The notes under the pieces: generated by a model | What the model was told of the DNA's origin: nothing | Databases searched by the model: none | The model's input: the letters and a program-made list of their open reading frames with translations, nothing else | Origin: CAZGSV01 sp964528605 | GTDB taxonomy: Bacteria > Armatimonadota > Zipacnadia > CAZGSV01 | Direction: 5' to 3' | Length of the DNA: 64,000 nucleotides | NCBI GenBank assembly: GCA_964528605.1 | Contig: CAZGSV010000003.1 | Coordinates: 19,478 to 83,477 of the forward strand | Translations under genes and position numbers: made by a program | In this document: piece by piece, positions 41,344-48,691 of the stretch | Position numbering within the stretch: the stretch's first letter is position 1 | Layout: each line of letters opens with the position of its first letter

Positions 41344-42962
41344 TAGTGAGCCCCCCCGCTGACGCAGGCGCCGTGGCATGCGCTATGGCAGGCGGAGTGA
41401 CAGGCCGAGTGGCACGCCGAATGGCATGCGTTGTGGCAGGCATCGTGGCAGGCGGTGTGCACGTAGCAGGCGCTGTGGCAGGCGTCCGAGTGTATCAGCG
41501 CACTGTAGCTTCTCTCCGGCGCGATGTTGGTTTTCTGCAGCGAGCGGTCTAGGTCGTGCGTGCGCCGGTAGTAATCGTCGCGGTCGCCGTAATACCAGTA
41601 ACTGCTGTAGGGCCGGTAGTAGCGCTGGCCGAACGGCCCCTGGTACCATTCGTCCCCTGGTCCCTGTTGCGCCATCTGCTCGAAGTGCCCCCGGTAGGAC
41701 TGCTTGGTCGCCTCCAGATCGCAGTCCCACGCCTTGCGCTGGAGGTTGTCCGACATCCGGACGAACATCTCCTTGACGTCGCTCTCCTCCAGCGTGCCGT
41801 CGAGAGTGATCGCATTGAAGAGCAGTTGGTCGTACTCGGGCACGTCCTGAAGCGTGGAGACGCGGCGTTCCAACTTGAGCGGGTCCACCGACTGGATCGC
41901 GATCAACTTCCGCCGCTCCATCCCGTCCAGCATCAGCGCCAGGATGGAGTTGATGGGATAGTCCAGCAGCAGCGCCGCCTCAAACATGTCGAGTTGCGCG
42001 ATCTTGCCCGGCTGGCGGAAGGTGCTCACCTCAATCTTCGGAGGCACCCAGTCGTCCGAGGACCAGCGGATGCGACTCAGGTCCTGCGCCGTCTCCGTGG
42101 TGACCTGGTACTTGCGCTCCGCCAGGAAGAGCCCCAGCAGCACCAACCCTACCAGCGCCGCGCCCGCAATCAGCAGCCTCAGTCGCCGCCGCTGCGTGGG
42201 GCTGGTCAAGCGCGGGAGCGACTGCCCCTGAAACGGCGCCGCGTCAAGGTAGACCTGAATCGGCATCTTCTCCAGGGGTGCGACATTGGCCTTGTGCACG
42301 AGCATCGAGAGCCAGTAGCGGCCTTCCGATTCCTGCCCGTAGTAGTCAATCTTGTAGTTCTGGTTCATGAACTTCTCGGTCAGGATCTTGGCCTTGCTGA
42401 CCTGCTCCGGGGTTACGGCCTTGCCTTCGACCTCGATGGGGAAGTGCAGGTACACCGTCTCGTGGCCCATCGGCTCCTGGAACTGGCACGGCGCCCAGTC
42501 GAGATACACCAACTGCCCGTGCTCCTTGCTCTCGGTGGAGCCGAACATACCCTCCCGCGCCAGGTCCTGTGCGAAGACGACGCTGTAGGTCACGGAACCG
42601 CCCGTTGCCGCCGCGCCCTCCGCGAGTACGATGTCGTACTTCTCCTCTGCGCCGGAGACTTGGTTTATCGAGAGCGCGTGGGTGCGCCCCTGGCTGTCCT
42701 GTGCCTGGGAGCGCTCGAGGTCGAAGTACGGGTTCCCGTTGAACCCCTGCAGATAGAAGCCGTGCAGCGCGCCGCTGACCACCGAGTAGCGCGCCTGGTA
42801 GACGAAGGTGGCCTTGCCGTCTTGCTGGAGGCTGAGGTGCACCTCGACCCAGTCGAGGGTGACCTCCACTGCCGCCGCGGGCATGGCCGCGGCGCAGAGC
42901 AGCGCGACGAGCGCAGCGAGAAGAGGAACCGCGCGCAAGCGGCTCACTTTAGCGAATGCCAC
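41343..42962 (-). CDS. Single-pass membrane protein (DUF2207-like) with C-terminal Ala-Cys-His-Xaa repeat tail
   Basis: 539 residues from GTG at 42962. Residues 1-31 are a signal peptide. Residues about 32-255 form an extracytoplasmic beta-rich domain (VEVTLDWVEVHLSL, VYLDWAPCQF) like DUF2207. One membrane helix (LRLLIAGAALVGLVLLGLFL) follows near 265, placing the remainder in the cytoplasm. A soluble domain runs to about 445, then a Tyr/Arg-rich linker. The last 47 residues (493-539, bases 41486-41346) hold ten Cys in nine intervals, eight of them exactly four residues long and most reading CHSA, CHDA, CHNA or CHGA. This recalls Cys-Xaa-Xaa-Xaa radical SAM targets, but on a membrane protein. 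Confidence 0.85.
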   Translation of the reverse strand: MAFAKVSRLRAVPLLAALVALLCAAAMPAAAVEVTLDWVEVHLSLQQDGKATFVYQARYSVVSGALHGFYLQGFNGNPYFDLERSQAQDSQGRTHALSINQVSGAEEKYDIVLAEGAAATGGSVTYSVVFAQDLAREGMFGSTESKEHGQLVYLDWAPCQFQEPMGHETVYLHFPIEVEGKAVTPEQVSKAKILTEKFMNQNYKIDYYGQESEGRYWLSMLVHKANVAPLEKMPIQVYLDAAPFQGQSLPRLTSPTQRRRLRLLIAGAALVGLVLLGLFLAERKYQVTTETAQDLSRIRWSSDDWVPPKIEVSTFRQPGKIAQLDMFEAALLLDYPINSILALMLDGMERRKLIAIQSVDPLKLERRVSTLQDVPEYDQLLFNAITLDGTLEESDVKEMFVRMSDNLQRKAWDCDLEATKQSYRGHFEQMAQQGPGDEWYQGPFGQRYYRPYSSYWYYGDRDDYYRRTHDLDRSLQKTNIAPERSYSALIHSDACHSACYVHTACHDACHNACHSACHSACHSACHSACHGACVSGGAH

Positions 42963-42968
42963 TACCCG

Positions 42969-43358
42969 CTACTGCTGCAGGCTCTCCACGCGCGCGCGCA
43001 GCAGGTCCGCCTGGGCGCAGATGAACTTGGCGAAGTCGCCCTTGGCCTCCGCCCACTCGCGCTCGCTGGGGAAGGTGTCCACGATCCCGCGCCACACTAT
43101 CTGGTAGGCGCGCTCCAACGCCGGCTGGGCCTCTCCCGAGCCGCAGAACTCGAAGATGGCCTTGATGTCCACTGGGCGGAACACCGGCGAGGGGCCCGAG
43201 GGAACCTCCGTGGTGCAGCCCAGGAACATCACCCCCATCTCCTCCAGCATGTCCAGATGGAGGCGGACGGCCGCGATCACGGAGGCGACGGAGAAATCGG
43301 CCGAGGAGAAGTTCATGTGCAGACTGCGCCCTTCGATCTGTGCATAAGGCGTGCTCAT
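42969..43358 (-). CDS. Unknown 129-residue protein, first gene of the radical SAM operon
   Basis: ATG at 43358 with GGGGTGA about five bases upstream; the stop lies six bases before the next start. Predominantly helical after residue 20 (FSVASVIAAVRLHLDMLEEMG, ALERAYQIVWRGIVDTF, FAKFICAQADLLRARVE). It contains three Cys (GCTTE, FCG, ICAQ) and no membrane segment or signal peptide. No family recognised. Position before the tail-bearing membrane protein suggests a chaperone, regulator or carrier, but the sequence gives no direct clue. Confidence 0.75.
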   Translation of the reverse strand: MSTPYAQIEGRSLHMNFSSADFSVASVIAAVRLHLDMLEEMGVMFLGCTTEVPSGPSPVFRPVDIKAIFEFCGSGEAQPALERAYQIVWRGIVDTFPSEREWAEAKGDFAKFICAQADLLRARVESLQQ

Positions 43359-43408
43359 ACGGTCACCCCGCTGACTGAAGTGGTCTTAAGCGGCGCTGCT
43401 GGCGCGTA

Positions 43409-43437
43409 AGGGTAGCAGCCCACTGGGGGTGGGTCAA
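43409..43437 (-). promoter_or_regulatory. Promoter of the radical SAM operon
   Basis: On the minus strand TTGACC (43437-43432) and TACCCT (43414-43409) are separated by 17 bases. The -35 is good and the -10 weak. It lies 51 bases before the first start codon. Confidence 0.5.
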
Positions 43438-43486
43438 ACCGGGCCGGCGCGAGCGCGGCTGGGGCTCGGCGGGCCGGAAGGGCAAG

Positions 43487-44884
43487 TCACTCGGCCAGGT
43501 AGCCGAGAGCCCGCAGGCGCTCCCTCTCGGCCGGGGTCAGCGGTCGCTGCACGCGCGTGACGGTGGGAAGGGGCTTCTCGAGCGGCCGCAGCGCCCAGCG
43601 TACATATTGCTCCGTCAGTTCAGGCCTCTGCGCCGCCAGGTCGCGCGTCTCGCCGGGATCGGCCTCGAGGTTGAAGAGCACGGGCACCCGCGACTCGGAC
43701 AAGAGCAACTTGGCCTTGTGCGAGCGGACGAAGTCCAGCGTAGTCGGCGCCGGCTCCGCGCGGCCGTCAAGCAGGTAGGACAGCAGGGGGGTCCTGCTGT
43801 TGAACCGCTGTCCGTAGGCGAAGCCGCGGCCCAGTTTGGCGTTCTCGCGCTCCAGCAGCGGCACCAGACTCCTGCCCTCGTTCGGGGGCGCCGTGACGCC
43901 AAGCAACTCCAAGACGGTGGGAAAGATGTCGGCCAGGTCCACAATGTCGCTGCTGCGCTTCTTTGGCACCCCGGGGCCGCTCATCACCAGCGGCACGTGC
44001 AGTTCCTCATCGTACACGCGCATCGCGTGCAGCAGGTAGTCGTGGTCGCCCAGCCCCTCACCGTGGTCGCCCGTGACCACGATCAGGGTGCTGTCCGTCA
44101 GATTCCGCTGGCGCAGTTCCCGCCACAGGCGCTGCAATTGCCCGTCCGCGTAATGGATCTCGCAATCGTACAGGTCGCGCAGCCGCTGCAACCCGTCACC
44201 GCCGGGAGTGAAGAACGTACGCCGGTACGCCGGCGGCGGAGTGTAGGGGCCGTGAGGGTCGTACACATGCACGAAGAGGAAGAACGGCTCCTTGGCAGAA
44301 TCTCTCAGCCAGGGCAGCGCCCGATCCAAGACATCCTCGGCCGGCACTTGCACGCCCCTGTCGAACGGGGACATCAGCCGCCAACTAGGCGCCACCTGAA
44401 CGCCCCTGAAGGCGCCGCGACGATAGTACGCGTTCATGTTGTCGTCGTAGACTTGAAAGCCCTGGCTAAGCCCGGTGCCGGCCGACAGCACGCTGGAGCC
44501 GATGAAGCCGGCAGTGGAAAAGCCCGCGGCCCGCAGCACTTCCGCGAGCGTGACCAACTCAGGGCTGCCGATGCCGCTATTGGTGAGCACATCGTGCGTG
44601 CGTGGATGCAGACCGGTGAGCATAGTCATGTGCGAAGGCAGCGTCACGCTGGAGCACGCGAACGTCTTGAGGAAGACTGCCCCCTGGCGCGCAAGCGAGG
44701 CCACCCCCGGCGCCGTCTCGCGCCGGTAGCTGTGTAAGGACAAGTGGTCCGCTCGCAGCGTGTCAATGCTCACGAGAACGAGATTGCGGGGCTTCCGCGG
44801 CTGCGCCGGCGTCGGGCGAGAGAGCACGGCGAGTGTTCCGACCAGGCAACCCGGAATCACAACCGCCACCACCAGCCTCCTCAT
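43487..44884 (-). CDS. Sulfatase-like alkaline-phosphatase-superfamily hydrolase
   Basis: 465 residues from ATG at 44884, which overlaps the TGA of the TPR gene (ATGA). A signal-like hydrophobic N-terminus precedes LVLVSIDTLRADHLSLH, whose Asp residues bind metal. The nucleophile region reads SSVTLPSHMTMLTG: Thr and His replace the Cys/Ser and Arg of the C-x-P-S-R motif that anaerobic or aerobic maturases turn into formylglycine. It is therefore probably not a classical sulfatase but a Thr-type phospho- or phosphonate hydrolase/transferase. Other metal ligands are in VTGDHGEGLGDH. It works at the envelope, probably with the TPR protein. Confidence 0.8.
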   Translation of the reverse strand: MRRLVVAVVIPGCLVGTLAVLSRPTPAQPRKPRNLVLVSIDTLRADHLSLHSYRRETAPGVASLARQGAVFLKTFACSSVTLPSHMTMLTGLHPRTHDVLTNSGIGSPELVTLAEVLRAAGFSTAGFIGSSVLSAGTGLSQGFQVYDDNMNAYYRRGAFRGVQVAPSWRLMSPFDRGVQVPAEDVLDRALPWLRDSAKEPFFLFVHVYDPHGPYTPPPAYRRTFFTPGGDGLQRLRDLYDCEIHYADGQLQRLWRELRQRNLTDSTLIVVTGDHGEGLGDHDYLLHAMRVYDEELHVPLVMSGPGVPKKRSSDIVDLADIFPTVLELLGVTAPPNEGRSLVPLLERENAKLGRGFAYGQRFNSRTPLLSYLLDGRAEPAPTTLDFVRSHKAKLLLSESRVPVLFNLEADPGETRDLAAQRPELTEQYVRWALRPLEKPLPTVTRVQRPLTPAERERLRALGYLAE

Positions 44885-47007
44885 CCCTGCATCTCCCTCA
44901 AGTGCGCCTCCACACGTGCGAGACGCTCGGCGGCGAGGCGCTTCCACTGGGGCGCGCAGCCCAGCACCTGAACAGCCGAGAGCGCTTCCCGAGCGCGCGA
45001 GAACTGCCCCTCCATTTCGTACGCGTACGACATGTTGAGTTGCGTCATCGCCCTCAGGTCGGGCCCCGGCTTGTACGTCAGCAACCCCTGGTAGTTCACC
45101 AGCCCCTCGCCCGGCTTCAGGCGCCGGAGGTAGGCGTTGCCTTGCAGCAGCACCCGGTCCGGCGAGGACCAGCCCGGCTCGGCGGGCTGCGCCAGGTCCG
45201 ACTCCTTGAGATAGGGCGCCTGCGATTCCGTCAGGGGATCGCTGGCGTCCACCAGCACCATCTGCGCCCCGGTGACGTCAGGTTGCAGCCTGAGGGCGCG
45301 CCGGGCCTCCGCGATGGCCTGCGGAAACTGCCCCTGCCACAGATGCGCGCGCCCCAGAGCGGCGTGCGCTTCCGCCCAGTCGGGCGCGACCTTGACTGCC
45401 TGCTGCGCCGCTGCCATGGCCCCCTGAGGGCGTCCCTCCCGCGCCAGCGTGGAGGCCAGTTGCACCAGCGGCGCCGCGTATCCCTTGTCCAGTTCCGCGG
45501 CCCGGGTCAAAGCGTTGATGCCCTGCAGAAACAGGCGCTCCTCGTAGCGCCGCAACTCGCCCTCCCAAGCGATCGAGACCTGCCCCATGCCGCACTGCGC
45601 CCGCGCATAGTCAGGCCTGGGTTTGAGCGCCGCCGCAAAGGCTGGCATCGCATCGCGCGCGTTGCCCCGGTCCAGAAGTTCCCAGCCCCGCTGGCAGAGG
45701 TATTGCGGATTCGAGGGGCTGAGTGCCAGCGCCCGGCCCGCCATTCTCACGTCGTCTCCCCAGGCTGCGGCATACCAGAGCCGTAGAACGACGAGTGGTA
45801 CGAGCGCGACGATTCCCAGTCGCCACGGCCACGACGCGCGAGTCGGCGCACGCTGCTTGCGCGGTTGCGGCGCCGGCCGCACGACCAGTGTGGCCAGCAG
45901 CAGCGCCAAGCCGCCAACCAGCATCGAGGTCGCCGCGGGCGCGGTCGTGACCGGAGCCCTGCGGCCCGCTGCCTCGAGCGCGGGCAGCAACGCGCCTGCC
46001 AGCAACCATACCGCGGGCACCAGCGTCTCCCGCTTGCGTACGGCGAGCCAGACCAAGCCGCCGGTGGCCGCAACGAACCACAGAGACAGCCCCACCGAGG
46101 TGCCCACGCTCACCGGCACTGCGCGCTCGAGGAGGAGCGGCACCGGCAGCAGTGTATGAAGGATCTGCAGGCCCGCGCTCGAGAGGACTGCTGCGATCCC
46201 GCCGCTTACGGGCGGTAGTTCTCCGCTAGTGCCGACCTGCGGCATCGGGCCGCGCAGATACGAGGCGGCTACTGCCCACAGCGCCGCCACGGCGAGCGAG
46301 GCCACCCCAGACCATAGCGCGGCCCGTCTCGAGGCCTCGTCTCGAGTGCTGAAGTAGATCGCCAGAGCAACGGGCCCTGCTACGGCTCCCCAGGGCCCGG
46401 CAAACGCAGCGCACACGCCGAACAGCACGGCCAGCGCTACCCGCGGCCGGGCCGCCCGAAGCGCAAGCACCATCGCCCACACGAGGATGCTCGCGAGAAG
46501 CGCGCCTTGGTAGCGCAGCAGAAGCGCCGGCAGCAACGAGGGATGGAGCGCAACGACCAGGGCCCCGAGCAGCCCGACCGTCCCGCTCCTGGCCCACCGC
46601 GTCAACGCGACGCAAGCCAAAGCCACCCCCAGCGCAAACAGCAGAATGCCCACAATCTGGTAACCCGCCGCACGCGTGTTGAAGAGCCGAAACTCCAACC
46701 ACCAGAGCAGTCGCGCCAAAGGCCCGGGGTACTCCGGATTCAGCCCTGTTTCCGCCGGCAGCGGCTCCGCGAGCCTGGGCACGAACGAAGCCAGAATCCC
46801 GATGGGGCGGCGCAAGAAGGCGCTGTCGTCGAGCAGCACTCGGTCCGGGCGGCTGAGAGGGTTGCTCAGCACCAGAAGCGAGCCCAGCACCGCTACCAGC
46901 GCGGCGGCTATCACATAGGGGGCGACTTTATCTCTGGGCGGCTGCGGCAAGACCTTGCCCTCAACTGGACTCGCCGGATGATAGCCTTGGGCCGACTGGA
47001 GGGTCAA
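44881..47007 (-). CDS. Multi-spanning membrane protein with C-terminal TPR repeats (TMTC-like)
   Basis: 708 residues. About ten membrane helices in 30-405, beginning VIAAALVAVLGSLLVLSNPL. A short DSAFLRRPIG loop after the first helix is like the acidic loop of GT-C enzymes. Four to five TPR units fill 430-700 (ALALSPSNPQYLCQRGWELLDRGNA, AEAHAALGRAHLWQGQF). The layout is that of TMTC-like protein O-mannosyl or unknown glycosyltransferases, but catalytic function is unproven. The stop overlaps the start of the sulfatase-like gene, so the two are coupled; such TPR/alkaline-phosphatase pairs are widespread. Confidence 0.75.
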   Translation of the reverse strand: MTLQSAQGYHPASPVEGKVLPQPPRDKVAPYVIAAALVAVLGSLLVLSNPLSRPDRVLLDDSAFLRRPIGILASFVPRLAEPLPAETGLNPEYPGPLARLLWWLEFRLFNTRAAGYQIVGILLFALGVALACVALTRWARSGTVGLLGALVVALHPSLLPALLLRYQGALLASILVWAMVLALRAARPRVALAVLFGVCAAFAGPWGAVAGPVALAIYFSTRDEASRRAALWSGVASLAVAALWAVAASYLRGPMPQVGTSGELPPVSGGIAAVLSSAGLQILHTLLPVPLLLERAVPVSVGTSVGLSLWFVAATGGLVWLAVRKRETLVPAVWLLAGALLPALEAAGRRAPVTTAPAATSMLVGGLALLLATLVVRPAPQPRKQRAPTRASWPWRLGIVALVPLVVLRLWYAAAWGDDVRMAGRALALSPSNPQYLCQRGWELLDRGNARDAMPAFAAALKPRPDYARAQCGMGQVSIAWEGELRRYEERLFLQGINALTRAAELDKGYAAPLVQLASTLAREGRPQGAMAAAQQAVKVAPDWAEAHAALGRAHLWQGQFPQAIAEARRALRLQPDVTGAQMVLVDASDPLTESQAPYLKESDLAQPAEPGWSSPDRVLLQGNAYLRRLKPGEGLVNYQGLLTYKPGPDLRAMTQLNMSYAYEMEGQFSRAREALSAVQVLGCAPQWKRLAAERLARVEAHLREMQG

Positions 47008-47080
47008 GCCGGAAGGCGCAGGCGCCCCGCTGATTCCCGGCGCAGATTGGCGAGCACAGGCGCCGCCTCGCCGCGTCGGT

Positions 47081-47086
47081 TATAGT
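47081..47086 (+). promoter_or_regulatory. Possible -10 element giving a leaderless transcript
   Basis: TATAGT ends eight bases before the ATG at 47095. Transcription from it would start at or near the first codon, so the sigma-REC-GGDEF mRNA may be leaderless. No matching -35 is seen at the expected distance. Confidence 0.35.
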
Positions 47087-47094
47087 GAGAGCAA

Positions 47095-48522
47095 ATGGCA
47101 TCCGGCTTCTCCAGCCATCCCACCGACCAAAGCCTCGCGCAGGACGCCGCGCGTGGAGACCTGCACGCCTTCGACCTGTTGGTCCGGCGCTACCGCAATC
47201 TGCTTCTCACTCGCTTACTGCGCTTGGGCCTTCAGCCCGAGGAAGCCGAGGACGTGGCGCAAGAGGCGTTCCTCGCCGCCTTCCTGCGCCTCTGGCAGTT
47301 GCGCGATCCGGAGCGCTTCTTGCCGTGGCTGCTTTCGATTGCCCACAACCTGGCCGTCGCCCGCGTCAGGTCGCAGCACCCTACGGAGCCACTCCCTGAG
47401 GATTCGCTCCTCGAGACCGGCGGCCTGCCGGAAACTGCCGCCCGCTTGGGCGTTGAGGCCGCGCTCATCGTCTCCCGCGCGCTCGAAGGACTTCCGCACT
47501 CGCGTCGTCGCGCGCTTCACATGTTCGTCGCTGAGGGCAAGGATCATCGCCAGATCGCCGCCGCCCTCTCCCGCCCTCCGGGAACCATCCGCCGGTGGCT
47601 CTCCGAAGCCCGCCGGCTGCTAGCAGAGGAGGAACAGACTATGTCAGAGACCGCGCCTGGGCCCGCCCGCGGCTTGCTGCTCTCGAACATCATGTCCGAG
47701 ACGGACGTGACCCGCGTCTTCGCCGCGCTGCAGGAAGCGGGGCTCCAGCCCGCTCAGTTCAAGGACTATGACGCGTTCGAGCGCGCGCTCGGTGAAGAGC
47801 CGCCGGCGATCATCGTCCTCGACGAGGTCATCGGCGACTGCGCGGCGTTCGAACTGATGGCGTTGCTCAAGGGCCGCCCGGAGACCCGGCACCTGCCGGT
47901 GGTGATGCTGGGGCCGGCGCGCGAACGCACCGTCCATGCCGCTTGGCACGCCGGCGTGGACTGCTACCTTTCCAAGCCCTTCCAGCAGCAGGAACTCGCG
48001 ACCTTCATCCGCCGCATACTCGAAGCCACCACCGACGCCCTGACCGCCGTGCTCAATCGCCGAGGACTGGACGATGCCCTTGGGCGGGCCAGAGCAGACG
48101 CGCAACGTGCCGGCTATGGTCTAACCCTTGCGCTGGTGGATGTGGATCGCTTCGAGGAGTTCAACGCCAGATTCGGGCGCGCTGAGGGAGACCGGGCCGT
48201 GCAAGCCGTGGCGCAGGCCCTACTCGGTGCGCTCAACGAGAGCGGCACCGTGGCGCGGTCCGGCGCCGTGGCACGCCATGCGGGCGACGAGTTCGTCGTG
48301 ATCATGCCTGGAGCCGATGCCGAGCACGCCTCGGGTGTATTGGAGAGCGCGCAGCGGATGCTCAACGAGCGCACCGACCTCCCGGCGCCGGTGCACCTCG
48401 CGTGTGGCGTTGTCACTTGGCCGGCCACGGAGATCCCGGAAGCAAGCGAGATGCTCCGTCAGGCGGAGGAAGAGATGCTCCGGGACAAGCTGCGGCCGGG
48501 CGGCCGTCGGGCGGGCGACTGA
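47095..48522 (+). CDS. ECF sigma factor fused to a receiver and a GGDEF domain
   Basis: 475 residues. Residues about 10-80 are sigma-70 region 2 (FDLLVRRYRNLLLTRLLRLG, EDVAQEAFLAAFLRLWQL); 110-180 are region 4 (LPHSRRRALHMFVAEGKDHRQIAAALSRPP). From about 190 to 305 there is a receiver-like domain with the phosphoacceptor Asp in IIVLDE and the Lys in YLSKPF, but the N-terminal acidic pair is lost. Residues about 325-465 are a GGDEF domain with the active motif changed to HAGDEF and no RxxD inhibitory site. An internal AGGAGG (47627-47632) eight bases before ATG 47641 could also give a separate 293-residue REC-GGDEF protein. Confidence 0.85.
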   Translation: MASGFSSHPTDQSLAQDAARGDLHAFDLLVRRYRNLLLTRLLRLGLQPEEAEDVAQEAFLAAFLRLWQLRDPERFLPWLLSIAHNLAVARVRSQHPTEPLPEDSLLETGGLPETAARLGVEAALIVSRALEGLPHSRRRALHMFVAEGKDHRQIAAALSRPPGTIRRWLSEARRLLAEEEQTMSETAPGPARGLLLSNIMSETDVTRVFAALQEAGLQPAQFKDYDAFERALGEEPPAIIVLDEVIGDCAAFELMALLKGRPETRHLPVVMLGPARERTVHAAWHAGVDCYLSKPFQQQELATFIRRILEATTDALTAVLNRRGLDDALGRARADAQRAGYGLTLALVDVDRFEEFNARFGRAEGDRAVQAVAQALLGALNESGTVARSGAVARHAGDEFVVIMPGADAEHASGVLESAQRMLNERTDLPAPVHLACGVVTWPATEIPEASEMLRQAEEEMLRDKLRPGGRRAGD

Positions 48523-48691
48523 TCGCGCAGGTTGGCAGCGACCTCCGTTCCTTTGCCGGCGCACTCTCCGGCCTTGTCACGCCCAGGAGCACCTGCTCGT
48601 TGGGCGCAGGCCAGTTTCATGCTCGCCTGCCCTTTCTGATAACATCCGGGCTGCGGCCACCCGCCACGGCTGCACCACTTCAACGCTACCT

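Noticed and set aside
41361..41486. Tail of the membrane protein as a multi-heme cytochrome
   Set aside because: CX3CH spacing could bind heme c, but the tail is predicted inside the cell, and no heme maturation genes are near. Kept only as an alternative in the findings.
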